A stretch of DNA of 64,000 nucleotides from Irpex lacteus (Eukaryota; Basidiomycota; Agaricomycetes; Polyporales; Irpicaceae): assembly GCA_001986395.2 (NCBI GenBank), contig MQVO02000035.1, forward strand, positions 1 to 64,000, written 5' to 3'. Both the position numbers and the translations under genes were made by a program. This document shows, piece by piece, positions 9,413 through 22,800 of the stretch. The notes under the pieces were generated by a model, which saw only the letters and a program-made list of their open reading frames with translations, was not told the DNA's origin and made no database searches. Within the stretch, counting starts at the first letter, position 1. Each line of letters begins with the position of its first letter.

Positions 9413-12156
9413 GTACTTGTGAAAGTGACTGTACGTTGTACGTTTTGGAAGTTGTTACATTGCAGGAAAGTGTTATCGTACTTGTTTATACCATCTTCAT
9501 CGCCTGCGCAATGTGGGCTGTGAGTATTCAAATTGAGCGAGCGAAGTATCATTCGAACAGGCCACGACTTTAACCTCGAGAGATCCATTTGAATTCGATA
9601 ATCTGCTACTACAACGCGTATGAGTACTCTAGGGTAAGTACCGAGCGTGTGTACGTACGCGATAGAGGATCGTAACATCGTCATCGCAATTTCACTTTTA
9701 CGACGACGAACCTACAAGCTTAAACGTTTAATCTCCAAATCATCGTAAGCTGAGGTGTGAACAGACGAGACGACATACGCACTTCAAAGTTGAGTCCGTA
9801 CTCGTGTGATGCTGGTGAAGGAGATGCCGAATGAGTAGACAATATTTAAACATCGAGCGTACGTAAGTACGTAGTCAGACTCTAGGAAGTTGAATGTATC
9901 ATCGCGTGAACTGGAGCTCTGCCCATCATCAGCTACTCGCTTATCCCAGCCCGGCGCCGGTAAACTACTTAGACTTTAGTCATTAACCACTGGCAGTGAT
10001 CGTTCAAAGCCAACACACGACACACGACACGCTACCTCAGGCTTTCGAGTCCTTCCTTGTTACGGCTCTGACTCGGTCGACTTGGAGTTGGAGGTTTCGA
10101 GCTCGATGTACCCACCAGGCCTAAGCTGGATGGTGATTTATAAACGTTAATGTGCTTTGTGGATGAAATGGGGACTCACCCTGGGAAGTAAGTTGTATCG
10201 TCTACCATCGATCGCATTCCGACGCATAAGGACGTACCATCACGGTCTCCACGCGTGATGGGCTGCAGGACTCCAGGCTCTGAGTGCTGAGCTATCGAGC
10301 GACGAGTCGAGTTCGTGGACCTTTGAGCTATTGAGCGACGAGTCCTTGGACTCTTAGATTCTTGAATTCTTGAGCTCTTGATCTCTTGCGTTTTTGGACA
10401 CTTGAGTCCTTGAGCTCTCGAGTTCTGGAGCCACCGCGACGTTCTGCGTAGGAAAGTGTGAGGACGACGTACCGCAGTACAGGCGAGTTCAAGGACGACG
10501 TGCCGCGGTACATGGAGAGTGTGAAGCCGGCGTACCCCGGTACAGGGCGAGTGTGAAGACGACGTAGGACGGTATAGGGCGAGTTGAAAGACTCGGAGAG
10601 GATATAAGAGGAGGGAGCGAAGAAGAGGATGTTCGAAGGAGGAGACGAAGGCGGGAGCGAAGGAGCGTGCGAAGGAGGAAGATGCAAGAGAGGGTATGTG
10701 AAGGAGAGCATGTGCGAGGGAGGGAGCGAAGAAGGAGTGTGCGAAGGAGGGAGCGAAGGAGGGAGCGAAGGCGAAGGCAAAGGCGAAGGCGACGAGGATA
10801 TGTTCGAGCTATGGCAACGAAACGGTAGAAGAAGCGAGGGGGAGGACAAGGATGACGACATACGACAACTTACCTTTCCCATATCGCAAGGATAACCCCT
10901 CGGGCTTGAGATACACAAGGAGTCGAACGAGCGAAGACTCCGAAGTCGTGTCATAGGTTTGGCCCACTGGCATGACAGAGGACCACAGCCTGGTATGTAG
11001 AGAGCGGCATGAGTGGTAGAGCGGAGCAGCCCGGTTCTCGCAAAACCTCACCTCGCCTCGCCTGGTTGAGCATAGGCAGCAAGGAGGAAAGGAGCACGGG
11101 TAGTCAGGAGAGCCTGAGTGTGGAGGGGGACGTGTGACGTGCGACGTGGATGAAAGAGCATATAGGAAGAGTGAACGCAGCAGCAAAAGGACGAAGGAAA
11201 GAATTGAGGTGCATGTGGAGACGTACCGAGCAATGAAGTCGATTTTTCCAGTGCCCGCTGAAAATGATTCCCTCGAATTGTGGCCAGCACCGACACCGAC
11301 GCTCCCGCTCCCACCAACATCGACACCATCTAATAGTTATCTGACGAAGACCACCTCCAACCAACCCTCGACTCCCTTCATCCCTCCACCGCCTCCCACC
11401 ATCTTTCCCACCAGCTCTCCCATCAACCCATCGACTGTCCAGCGAATTCGACTCACCTGTCCAGTGTCTCAGGCTCTCTTTCGTCTCTCTGCTCCTCCGC
11501 CTCGCAGACTCAACCCGCTGACCTCGAGGGTCGATCGGTCGTCGTTTGGGATAGCCACAACGACCGAGTCATGTTTGGAGGGACGACGTTGTACTTGTCG
11601 CCTGGCGAAAGCCCCTGCTATGTACGACGAAGGGAACGTATTCGACTCACCTGTCGATGGTAGACGAACGCTCTTCCTTCCCCCTTTCTACCCCTGGCGA
11701 CCCGCAGACCTCTGCACTCCAATCCAAGCCACCCGTGACATATATGATGCACGCACCTTTGAGCAAACCATCACTCAACTCTTCCACAACTCGTAGCACG
11801 AGAGACTACATCCACTCCTGAGTGAGAGAGGCGTATAAGCGAAGGGGTGGCAAGGTCGCCGCACGCAGTACAGCACACGAGCGCCACTCGACCGCACGAA
11901 GGAAGCGCACCCCTCCTCACAGCACACAACCAAGCAGCACCTACCTCGCCACGCACCCACATGTGGCTGATCAACGTGGAGTCACACCCAGCACACCGCT
12001 CGACAGTCACAGTGCTCGTCTGAGGCGTTCACTCGTCTCATTGCAGCATACACCCACCGGACCGGACGACCATCATCCACTCCATTCAAATCCACAACAT
12101 AGAAATACAATTTCCCTTCTCGTTCGATAGATAGATAGACAGACAATCGCGCCTAG
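9413..12156. other. Long spacer with simple repeats
   Basis: No gene is supported in this 2.7-kb stretch between the convergent ends of beta-adaptin and ARPC5. 9413-10300 is unremarkable. 10467-10590 is a tandem repeat and 10620-10800 is a GCGAAGGAGG-type purine repeat. A plus frame at 11233-11796 (about 188 codons from an ATG, Pro/Thr/Ser-rich) is open, but it lacks recognisable domains and I do not call it. 11800-12130 is AT-moderate DNA ending in a GATA repeat at 12127-12142. Confidence 0.5.
10467..10590. repeat. Four-copy imperfect tandem repeat, about 35-40 bp
   Basis: The core GACGACGTACCGC-GTACAGG-CGAGT recurs four times with substitutions (ACCGCAGTAC, GCCGCGGTAC, ACCCCGGTAC, GGACGGTAT). 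Each core contains a short GTAC-centred palindrome. Nothing suggests coding. Confidence 0.7.
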
Positions 12157-13080
12157 TTAGACAAGCTTCCGATCCGTCATCGCACGCACGATACATCCCG
12201 TCCCCGCCACTTCCGTCAACTACATCAAATCAATCATCATTAGCATACATCCTTGCACCCACCTCACCCAACCACCGGCGAGGGAGTGAGAGGAGAGGAA
12301 GGAGATGAGAGGAGAGGAAGGAGGGGAGAGACGAACCTTCTCGTGCCACCCTAAGAGAACACTCCCACTGACGTCTCCCCACCCGGGGAGCGCCATGCCT
12401 TTGTAGAGGTACTTCATGAGCGTGTCTTGTGCGTCCTGCGAGAGGGCCTTGAGGACGGAGGGGATTTCGGTGGCTTTGGTGCTGTTGAGGATTGAGACGA
12501 GGGTTTGGAGGTTTAGGTTCTGCGCGTGTGTCGTCCAATCCAATCGAGGTCGAGTGGAGAGTGAGAACGAGTCGAATTGAGTGTCGAGAGTGAATAATCG
12601 AACGAATAAAGTCAAGAGAATTAGCGAACTACACGAGAATGAGAAAGGAAGGAGGGAAACGCACCTTGGCATCGTCAACACCAGGCCCATACGGTGCGTC
12701 CGTCACCACGAGCTCAATCGCACCCGCCACGTCTCCTCTACATCCCAAATGTCCCCACCGCGTCCCAAATCACCAATATCACCCAAATGCCCCCCATTCA
12801 ACCACACACCCATCACCCATTCAACCCAATCCCCCAATGTCCCCAATATCCCAATCCATACATCAGCTCTCATCCCAAATACAACAAACGAAACGAAAAC
12901 AGGGAAGAGATGGTGAAGAGAAGAAACGCACCTCGCCAACAACCCCCTAACCTCCCCCGCCTTGCCTCTCGCGTCAGCGAGGACGGTAGACGGTTCGCGC
13001 GTGTCGGGGAGGACGAGCTCGGAGTCGAGGAGGGTGTCTTCGTCGTATTGGTCGATGTCTATTTTTCTGAAGGCGTCCAT
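12157..13080 (-). CDS. ARPC5: Arp2/3 complex subunit 5 (ARPC5, p16-Arc)
   Basis: Four exons on the minus strand: 13080-12932, 12737-12665, 12519-12337, 12219-12157. Phases agree, giving 155 aa, the usual family length of about 150. The product is the small alpha-helical subunit of the seven-protein Arp2/3 complex that nucleates branched actin at endocytic patches and hyphal tips. Family signatures in order are FRKIDIDQYDED at the N-terminus, GDVAGAIELVVTDAPYGP in the middle, and LMKYLYKGMALPGWGD with GWHEK near the C-terminus. The last exon ends IVRAMTDRKLV, matching the conserved IVRV-TDR-TV end. The start is the first ATG, directly before the conserved N-terminus. The gene appears intact. 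Confidence 0.93.
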
Positions 13081-14888
13081 CGTTTTGTTTGTCTTTCTGG
13101 TGTTACGTGTCTTTCGATGTGGTCTTTGTATTTGTGCTTATGTTCGTTGCGTTCTTGGTGAAGTGGTTATGGTCGTAGTCTTTGTGCGAAGTATGAGTGC
13201 GATGAGCGTACAGTGTGAGCGTACAGATGAGGTCGCCTGACGCGACTGCGACGACTTAGATAAGCGCCCCTGCCAAATACGGCACTGAAGTCTGCCAAAA
13301 AAGGCAGCCTAAAGCTTTAGTTTCTAACATGCGTAAATAGTGTGTGTCTTGCACCCACACCCACTCAGGCTTCCGAGTCTATTCGGTCGAAGCATTGAAG
13401 CAGTGGAAGCACTGGAAGCAGTGGAGAGTCGAAGCAGTGGAGAGTCGAAGCAGTGGAAGGTCGAAGCAGTGGAAGCACTGGAAGCAGTGGAGAGTTGTGG
13501 TATAGCGTGGGTATACACTTCAAGCCTCCATCGTGCTCCGAGCCAACTCAGAGTCGAGTCGAGTCAGAGTCGAGTCAGAGTCGAGTCGAGATTGAACTGC
13601 TAAAAGGAACGAACCTCAACTGCTAAAAATCAAACACTGGCACGACGTCGACGATGAGAATCATTTACGACTACGCCGCTGGGCTACTGACCTACTCAAA
13701 AGCCACTCAAAAGAAGCAGAGCCGACTCGTCCGCTTGTCTATCTCGGACGCAAGACTCAAAACCGCCCATCGTAGCCCGTAGCCCGTAGCAGTCGCCCCC
13801 AACGTAGCAATCGTTCAGTTGGTGAGTATTCGGCGACCTTTGATCATGCGATGGGCACGTTTGAATTGCGCTCAGGAGCTCGGACCAGCCCGTCATAGGA
13901 GAACGTTGTGCCCCGTCGTCGTCCAAGTAAGTTACCGGTGAGTACTCTGCTCTTCCCCCTCCGGGTCTCTGCTACCGGCCTTGGGATGCTCAGCTTATCG
14001 TGGCTTTCACATACCGGCCAGCAAGCCAGCCAGCGAGCCAGCCAGCCAGTTGACTTTTACCTCTTCCCGCCCACCCAAAAAGCTCCGAGCCAAGAAACTA
14101 ACGTGTGCTGAATTGAAACGGACCCATCCTGCCTCGTTCATTCATGTTTCAAGTTTCAGGCTCACATGTCCTCACCTCGAACTCGCCACCCTCACCACGA
14201 AGAGTGGACATTCAACCGCACCATCATACGCACTTCAACTTCCTCCGAGTCTTCCACTGGTATCGTTCAGGTTCAAGTTCTAGGTCGTCTTGTCTACGTT
14301 CTTTTGACTTTCTTTTTCTCGCCTATTAGTCCAATACAAGACCTACAGCACTGAGAGCACTACAGCAGACGCACATCGACCCGTCGCGGTATAGAGTGGA
14401 CAGTGGCCACTGGCCTAGGACTCGAGACTCGAGATGCAGAAAGAGTGGTAAAACACGACACCTAGTGCAAATATGAGATAGAATGGGATGGGGTCTCCTG
14501 GGTTAGCGGAGCCTCAGAGTCATGATACCAGTGGCGAACGACCTCCCCCTCCCAGCTTAGTCGCGAAGAACTCGGCTACAAGTACAAAGGATGTTGGCGA
14601 CGACGCGACTGCTCGTCCCAGGACTGGCAAACTGTCCGTGCATGTACGAGCTACCACTCATCTGCATTCTCATCTGCTGAACAGTGTACATACACCTTTC
14701 GATTCGATCTTTACGTTACGCACGATACACCCATACCCAAAAACTCGATAGAAAGTACTCTATACATACACACAACACTCTACCATCTCTCTGTCTCTTT
14801 CCTTCTTTCTCTTTCTTCCCTTAATCCCTACAACTACACCTTCAAGTCGGATACCACGCAGATAGATGGAGATTTGAAGAAGCACGAA
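13081..14888. other. Spacer with GAAGCAGTGG and GAGTC repeats
   Basis: This 1.8-kb stretch lies between the 5' end of ARPC5 and the 3' end of the seryl-tRNA synthetase gene. It carries the ARPC5 promoter side (13081-13250), simple repeats at 13390-13590, and a short AGCCAGCCAGC run at 14020-14050. Frames through it are short and low in complexity. No gene is called. Confidence 0.55.
13390..13592. repeat. GAAGCAGTGGA and GAGTC(GAGTCA) minisatellites
   Basis: 13393-13497 is built from GAAGCAGTGG, GAAGCACTGG and GAGAGTC units repeated about nine times. 13548-13592 is a GAGTCGAGTCA-type repeat. The two arrays are adjacent but different. Confidence 0.8.
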
Positions 14889-17190
14889 TCACGCCTGCTT
14901 ACGCTGCAAATTCTTCGGGAGCTCCTTCACCCACGGCAGGAACTCGCGGCCTTGCATGTACGGGCGGAGGACTTCGGGGATCACGAGGCCCTGTGAGCGG
15001 CGAGCGTTAGCGAGTTCGTTCGTTCGTTCGGGTGAGTTCGTTCGTGGGGGAACAAGAACGGATGGGGAAGGAGGACACGAGGAATAAGAATGGATGGGGA
15101 AGGAACGCACCTCTGGAGTCTGGTAGTTCTCGACGAGACAGCATAGGGCACGCTCGGTCGCGCAGAGCGTCCCGTTCAGCATGTGCACGTACTGCTTACG
15201 CGCCTGGTCTTTCGTCCGTACGCCCGCGCGGACTTCCAGCCTTCTTGCCTCTACACAACACGATCACCATGAGCACGGCTGAAAAGAGGAAAGGACAGAC
15301 GACTCACGATAATCCGTACAATTCGAACACGAAACCAACTCCTTATACTCCCCCTGGAACGGGAACCAAGCCTCCAAATCATACTTCTGCGCCGCCGCCA
15401 AATTCAACGCCCCGCTCACAATACTCACAACCCTAAACGGCAATCCCAGACTCTCATAAAACGCCTCGCTCACACCGACCATGCTGTCCAGCATCTCCCA
15501 GCTCTTCTCCGCGCTCGTGATGACGAACTGCTCGACCTTTTCGAACTGGTGCACCCGGAAGATGCCCCACATGTCCCGACCGGCCGACCCGGCTTCTTTG
15601 CGGAAACAGGTGGAGTAGCCGGCGTATTTGAGAGGCAGCTGCGTGGAGGGGTTTTCGAACCATTCGTCGGAGTGGAAGCAGGAGATGGGCTGTTCGGAGG
15701 TTGCGATGAGGTATTTTTCGTCGTCGTTCGCTACTACCTGGGGGTCGATAGCAGTTTGTCAGTATGAGAATCGTTCATGAGTGGTAGATGGTGTCTTTAG
15801 GAAGGTCGCTTGCGACGCACCTTGTACAGCTCCTCGTCAAATTGATCCAGCTGCGCCGTCTTGGCCATCATGTCCTTGTTCATGAAGAACGGAGGCTGGA
15901 TGTTCTTGTATCCGCGTGCGCGCAGGAAGTGCAGGCCGTAGGTGATCAGGGCTTGGTTGAGATCGATCCCGTCGTTGGTGAGGAAGTACCCTCTGTGGCC
16001 AGCGATCTTTGCCCCTGTATAGTTGATCAACGATTAGCGCGACTCTGGAAGGGAAGAGCCAATATGTGAATGGGGACAGAGGAAGAAGGAAAGCGAATGT
16101 GTTCATAACACAGGGGGTCTGAAACGCAGAAGCCACTGGACGAAAGAAAAGGAGAGTTGGAGGGATAAATATGGCTAATAGACGTACCACGCTCCAGATC
16201 CATCGCGTCCAGTCGCAGGAGAACCTCGTGGTGAGGCATGATATCCGTCCTCTTCTCGACCTGTGCGTCCGGGCCTTTAGGGTGCCACGTCTTGATCGTC
16301 TTGTTATCGTCCTACACAAGGTCTCATATCAGCTCACATTCACTCGTCCACACACCATCCACCATTCCCTCGCTCTCTCGCCCCCATGGCATTCTGACTC
16401 TCCCGCCGTCCATCTCAACTCTCTGTCCGGTACACCCTCCTCTTCCAAGACCGACAGCGACAATAATTGATAGAAACTATACCAAAGATAACTCACCTCT
16501 GTCAAGCTAACAGGCACGTCCTTGCCCACGATGTTCCCCACCGTGGACGCCTTCTGTCGCATGAGCTGCTCGAATTCCTTCGTCTCCGCGCGTTTCTTGA
16601 GTACGAGCTCGTCGAGTTCTTTTTTCTTCGCGACCAATTCGTCTGCGTTTTCTTTCGCCTATGCGCGTGAGGAGAATTGGCAGAAGATATCAATTGGTGG
16701 GAAAAGGGTTCGCGGTTGTGGGTATCGTGAATTCGAGGGCGTAGATTGTAGGTCGTGAACGTGCAGGGTGATGGCGGTAGGCGATGTGAATGGTAGGCGA
16801 ACGATGGAAAGAGCAGGATTTAAAGAGCTTATATCAGTATCCGTAAAGTAGACGCAAGACATCATAAAGCCACGCACCTTCTTCTTCGCCCCGATCTCCT
16901 TCTGCACGGCGTTCACCTCCTTGCTCAGCTTATTCGCCTCAAAGTCCACTATCAGACAAAGCACACGAAAAAGGAATCAAAATCGTCAGCACCACAATAT
17001 TCCTGCATCTCTCCTGCAACAGAGGCAACACAAGGTCGAAACAAAAGAACTCACTCTTCACCCACTCCGTATACATCTGAATAACCTCATCGACTAACTC
17101 GACTGACAGCCCTCGTTTCCGCTGGCTCTCCTTGATCTCTGCAGCGTTTCCGCCCTTGTTGTCGATAAAGTGCAAGACGTCTAACGTCAT
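14889..17190 (-). CDS. Seryl-tRNA synthetase, cytosolic
   Basis: Eight exons on the minus strand: 17190-17055, 16948-16878, 16658-16497, 16311-16188, 16014-15821, 15737-15308, 15250-15111, 14990-14889. All phases match, giving 452 aa. The enzyme charges tRNA-Ser with serine using ATP in the cytosol. The N-terminus ([20 protein letters not shown]) and the following Lys/Glu-rich helical arm are typical of eukaryotic SerRS. Class II motifs are visible: motif 1 around [19 protein letters not shown], motif 2 [17 protein letters not shown] near residue 273, and motif 3 [13 protein letters not shown] near residues 398-409. The cytosolic form is inferred from the absence of a targeting peptide. The gene looks intact. 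Confidence 0.95.
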
Positions 17191-17797
17191 GGTTGCTTGC
17201 TATACTATCTTGCGGTTGGTGGTAGATTGTAAGGAGGAGGTCGATTGAACGGCAGAGGTTTTTCGTGGGCCGTACGTTATTTGTCGTTTCGTAGCAGTGC
17301 GTCGTTTCCTCAAACACGTTTGATGAAAGAGGTGCAGTCGCTTGAACGTGTGCAAGGGGGTAGATGGTAGGGCGGAGGAGAGTGTAGGTGATGGTCGAGC
17401 GACGAGTCAAAAAGTAAAGACACCGCGCGTGGCTCAGATTATCGAAGCGCCCATTTATGCACGGCTGATCCAGCTGATCGCGATCGAAGGCTCTGACTTT
17501 CCACAAAAAAAGCTCAACGTAGACACGACATTCCAATATTAAACACGGAAAGGCAAGGTGCTCGGTCAAGCTGAAGGTGAGTGGGGTTTGCTTCTGCCAT
17601 TGCTGGGTCGAAGGTGGAAAAGAGGCGGCGGGGATGAATGAGATCGCGAAAATCCATCGTATGCGACGGAAGAAGGAGCGTTTACGTGGAAAGAGTGCAA
17701 AGTCAAATGCATTAGATATCGAGAGGATGACGGCCTGCATACGTGAACCGCACTCGACCTCAGGAAGCCGGTGACATATCAGCTCGAGGAAGATGGA
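17191..17797. other. Spacer upstream of the seryl-tRNA synthetase gene
   Basis: This 0.6-kb stretch holds the presumed promoter and 5' leader of the synthetase gene and the 3' flank of the F-box-like gene that follows on the same strand. I see no gene or repeat in it. Confidence 0.55.
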
Positions 17798-19880
17798 CTA
17801 CGGCTCTATCAAACAGTCCGGACAATACATCTTCACCAGAGATGGCAGGGTTGACTTCGGTTTATCCCACCATTGACCTTCAACAGCGTGATCAAAACAC
17901 ATAGATCACGCGAATGAGCAACGATTGACGTACCTGTAAGCTCCAAGGTGGTGGGATCTATGCCTACGATGCCCCGAGTGGTTGGAGTACCTGCAGCCTT
18001 GGCACCTTCATCGAAGGCCTTCCAGTCGATTTGTGAGCTTTGGCGATGTCCAGCAGTGGGCCTGCAAACGAGAGTAACGTGACACTTCTTCAGAAGGCGG
18101 AATAACGGGCTGCGGTTGCGCTGAACGAAGGCTTGGAGCTCGTCGAATTTATTGAAGGTACAGACCACGATGCGCAGCTCAGGGAGGCGCGAGAGAGGGA
18201 ATCGAAAGAGTGATTGGTTGCATTGATCTTTATAGCCAAAACTGTCTTCATAAATATCGATAGCGATTACGCGTGCAAAGGATGGGGAGACGATGTTTCT
18301 GTTGAAAGCGAATACGATGTCGTAACGGCCCCACGTACACGCATCATTATGGGCAAAACTTAGCATCGCAACTTGTTCGCTGCCTACTCCATAATCTGAG
18401 TAGAGCCCACTGTCAGGTCCCATACGGGTTCGATCGTGCTCTCTTTGTAGAAAACTCACCAATGTAGATCTCACCCGCTGGCACCTTGGTATATCCAACA
18501 TGTGGCTCGCCGCAAACCGACATCATCATCTCGATGGTCCATCGGCGCTCATCATCGCAGAGCATGTTAAGCGGACAGAGCGGGTTGAGTAACACGGTAG
18601 TCAAACAAAGGAGAAACGGGTCCGTAGACCAGCCTTCGCATCTAAGCTCGCATGACGCGGGTGGCCAGCGATATCCTCGATGCGAACCAAGGCTGTTGGC
18701 GCTAAGTAGAAGAGAGCTTGCTAGCGGAGTGTCCCCATACCAGTGGACGGTCCTCAACTCAATTTTGCGGGCGCGAGAAGTATGTTTGACGTATTTCCTG
18801 GCATGATTGAATGAAGGGAGATACAGGCTGACGAGGGAGACCTCATCTCGCCAAAAGGAAGGAGAACAAGCATCGACCGCTGAGGGCGGTAGGCCCCAAT
18901 ATGGCCCATCGAGTTTGTAGGGGGGTAATTCACGCATATAGACACCGCCTCGGATAGTCAGAGATGTCGTTTTGCCTTTTAAGAAAGGCAGAGGTAGCAG
19001 GTGGCAGAAAGACTTGGGCTGATCGTAGTCCTGTTGGTACTTGACTCCAGAAATCAGCTGAAAGAGCGGTACAAGATTTTGAGACCCGTGCATAGTGTAA
19101 GTCCTAAAGATTTGAGCATCTTCGTATGTTGATATCATAAGCGTCGCTTTAGAAAACACAGCTTTTCGCCATTGATTGGCCCAGAACCGACACACCAAGG
19201 GGAGAGGATCGTGTCGAACATCTTCTGCAGGTTTGCGCAGTTCTCCTCGCTGAAGGATTGGTGACGTAGAATACCGATAATGTTCTGTGGCATAGGACAG
19301 AACGCTAATGAACACCTCCCGAGGGATTCTGCCGCCGAGCAAGGACCGACGCTCATCCTGGAAGCTTGGGCGAGTAGTGAGCAACTCGAGAGGCTGGCTC
19401 CGTAGCTATCGTTATGAGTCAGTAACGTGTCAACATCGCGGTAGGCTTCACGTACCTGGAAGCGCATGTCGTCCAGCAGTTGAGGCAAGATCCTCGTTCT
19501 CGTACCCGGCCAGACGAGATCCATCCGTCGTCCCGGGGTAGCAACAGACGGATTGCGAATGTCGTAGTCATTGTTGGATGAAATCCAGGCATCCAGGAGC
19601 TCGACCAACTGGTTATATCTGTCATGTGTGCCTCTAGGATGAGCGAAGTTTACACGTCCACAAGAACAAAGCGACGCTCACAGCGCTATACCATCGCGTT
19701 CTGGGGGCTGTCGATTGAGTATTTCGTTGACTTGTTCACTAACAGACAGGCACACACGCGTAAATCATCTTAGAGAGGTACAATAGGTTGCGCAAGTACT
19801 CACCGTAGGGAACTGTCTCTGCGTGTGTCGGCACAAGTAGTGGTGAATGGCACGTCCTGGGTTTGAAAGACATAGTGGCA
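17798..19880 (-). CDS. F-box-like protein, family member 1 (N-terminus unresolved)
   Basis: Minus-strand exons supported by phase are 19738-19682, 19633-19456, 19405-18460, 18395-17934 and 17877-17798 (stop TAG), plus an upstream exon ending at 19804 whose start I could not fix. The core begins with an F-box-like GGRIPREVFISVLSY, followed by LVCRFWANQWRKAVF. The long C-terminal region shares landmarks with the other members: a YEDAQIF block, a PP-A-ID-type loop, and an end reading GIDPTTLELTG and then a short Trp-containing tail. Two intron positions (after the YIG block and after the ELTG block) are the same as in the copies at 23.6, 29.7 and 57.7 kb. F-box proteins usually link substrates to SCF ubiquitin ligases; that role is inference here. 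It is the most divergent of the set. Confidence 0.7.
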
Positions 19881-22800
19881 GCGAACCTCAGATCTTGGGT
19901 ATTCATATGCGTCATGTATGTAAAACGAGGACACATACAACACTTGCAGAGTCCAGCGTGCAACCGGGAAGATGAAAGTAAGAGACAAAGTCTCAGAGTT
20001 ATAAGCGCTGGAAGACGACGCGTGCTTCGTGTGTCCTCAGAAGGCGGCCGCCGTATTGAACATGTTTCTCGTCGTGATCTGCTCCTATTTCTCACATACA
20101 GTACGAGCAATAGACAATATAAAGCCACTTATGGACTCAACCCCCGCTTTGTACCGTAGTCTGCATCTCCGACGCGGCGTTGCGGTGTCGCACTGCTCCC
20201 AAAAGTGCACGGCTCGGAGGGTATAACTAGAGAGTATTGCATTACGGCGTAAATGAGACCTCAGAACGTTATCTTAGGTCCCGTACAGTCATGATTACAA
20301 TTAGATGAAGACCTTTGAATTGCACCTAAAAGAATAACTGCTGCTCTCTGTAAACGTAAATAGGCGAAGGTAAGCTCGTTGGCAATATGGGGAGAGATAG
20401 CGTACGCGAATATCGACAAATTCTGCGGTTTATTGTACGTCGCAGTCATATACGGTAATTGGAGAGGGCGAGTCAATGAAGAAGTTCAATGCGTACACTG
20501 AGGGAGTTCAGAGCGGAGCACTAGAATGAATCGTAAATTGTAATGGAACCAAGATCAGCGAATTGTTAATATGTTTCATACAGGGATGATGCATCATGAA
20601 CGTACCAGATTTCCAGTTGATTCTGCAAGGAAGCGTAGAAGCAGGGTCAGTGCGACCGTGACGAACAATGAGCAGTAAGAGGAATACAAAATGGGATGCT
20701 TCGTACCTTACATCTGCGTTGACCGGCCTAGAAATGAAAGTATAAGCTCCGGGTTCGACGTTCGTGATACACACTTAGTGTCCGGTGAGGCGTTTCTAGT
20801 CAAGCTGTATGAACTCTAGGTATGACGTGGGCCCGTCGTCGAGGAGAGATATCGGGTCTGTGATTACTGTATCTGGAGCGACGGATATGCTTTCGATACT
20901 ACCTTGTCCGGAAGATGCGAGCGGTGTTGGCAGTGTGCCGGGAAGAACCTATATATCATAGTCAGTGTGCACACTTGACTGATAAGGATGTTGTAGACAT
21001 ACGCGTGCAATCGTCATTTAGTTTGAGAGCAAAGTGGTACACGTTTCAATTGAAGTCGTAGTCAGACTGGAACAATTGTCAACACGCATCGTAGAGCATT
21101 GCAGGGAACTTACCTCGTATGTTGTAGCATTAATACGAGTGATCTCTGTTCGAATATCATCGTCGATACGTGAAATGGAGGCGACGCGTTCACATAGTAC
21201 TCCTCGAAAGAAAAGAAGTCGAATACTCGCGCAACGTTTGTAGGCATGTTATGGTTCAGGGTTTCGTTGAAGGGCAAAGACTTGAGGCAGGCCAGTGGCT
21301 TGTTCGGAGGAACGACCCATTGGAACTTGATAGCGATGCATGAATCGGCGTTCGTGTTCGTGTTCAGTGCTGCCGCGTGTGCCCAGTCCGCTAGAACCGA
21401 GAGCAGAGGTAAGCGTGAGAGGAGAAAGTTTATTGGAGGTCATTGAAGCGGTTGTTATAGGAAGTACAAAGGAGGTGCAGGACATGAGACAGCCAGAATC
21501 GATGTTCGGCACGTTGCAGTCGCCTTTGGACCATTGGCAGCCTCGTCAGTGACGGTATTTGAGAGGGTGTTGTCATACAGGGGTTCAGTCGAGTATCAGG
21601 TACATATGAGCAGGGAGCTGAGGACTAAGAGCTGGAAAGATAAATGATGCCGTACTCGTGTCGAAAAAAAGACGATATGCGCACCTCCAAGTCACCTTTG
21701 CAACCATATCCTCACACATCAACGTCCTTCCGGCATCTATCATCCTCTCTTCCAAGTGCCTCGTATACTCCCCTGATCCTAGCTTGTGTTTTCCCGGGAC
21801 GAGTGCTAGTATCTCTTCTTCCCCACCTCCCACCTCAACTGACGTCGACGCAGATGACGGGGAAGGAAGTAATCATTGCGCTCTCCGTCGTAGAGTCGGG
21901 TTGACAGTAACGCCCAGGTAACGAGCACCAGTTATTTGGCATGTTTACAGAGAATTATCTGATACCGTAGAAGATGTGGAATGCGGTGGTCGTGGTCGGG
22001 GCATGCAGACCGGTGCTGGTAGACGCCGAATTCAGGAAAGCTATCAAAAGCATAAGTAACACTCCTTACCAGGCGTTGTTACTCAAGTAAGTAGGCGACT
22101 TATCACCCTTGTTATCCCTGCCTAGACTCGCGCTTACCGACTTTCTTTCGTGCCACCGTCATCAATGCATGCGAGAAGATCGTCAACATCCAGTGAAGCT
22201 CCATCCAGTGCCAGTGAACACGTCGTCACAATAGTAAGCCTCTGAATGAAGATATGTGAGCAGCTTGAGGAGGAAGCGTTGGTGCATACCCATGGTACGT
22301 CTTCAGACGTTTCAAGTCTCAAGTATATTCTAATGAGACGTAATAGGTCGCATTTTCAGCCTAGATTTTCTTGTATCGAACAGAGATTTGTAATGCACTT
22401 CTATTCATGAATTACTGGCGGTAGAGTGCATATAATCCGAATCGATGTAAAGACGCGAAGCAAGCACTGAGCAGGTCGATATCATTTATTCAGGTAAGTC
22501 ATCTCACAACGTCCGATTAGGCTACGTCGCTCACCTTCCCATGTCTTGGCAGATGTCCCGTGATTTTGTTCGATTATCACGAGCACGACGACCTCACGTT
22601 CTTGCACTGTGGGTCGGTGTTCATTGTCACCCCACCTCTTCGTTCCTGATACAAGTGCTCGAAAACTATACTCAACGGCTTTCGACTGTATTAACGATCC
22701 AACGCAGGGATGCATCGAGAGAGACAGCTTCGACCTCTTGGACGTATGTGAGCGGTCATATCACATGTACTTTCCAGTGTTCATCTCGGAACATCGGCCA

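Noticed and set aside
10328..10954. 208-codon minus frame
   Set aside because: It lies over the tandem repeat and the GA-rich repeat, is low in complexity and has no gene-like features.
11134..11796. 220-codon plus frame
   Set aside because: The first codon is GTG, the best ATG is at 11233, and the product is Pro/Thr/Ser-rich with no domain or conserved block. Too weak to call as a gene.
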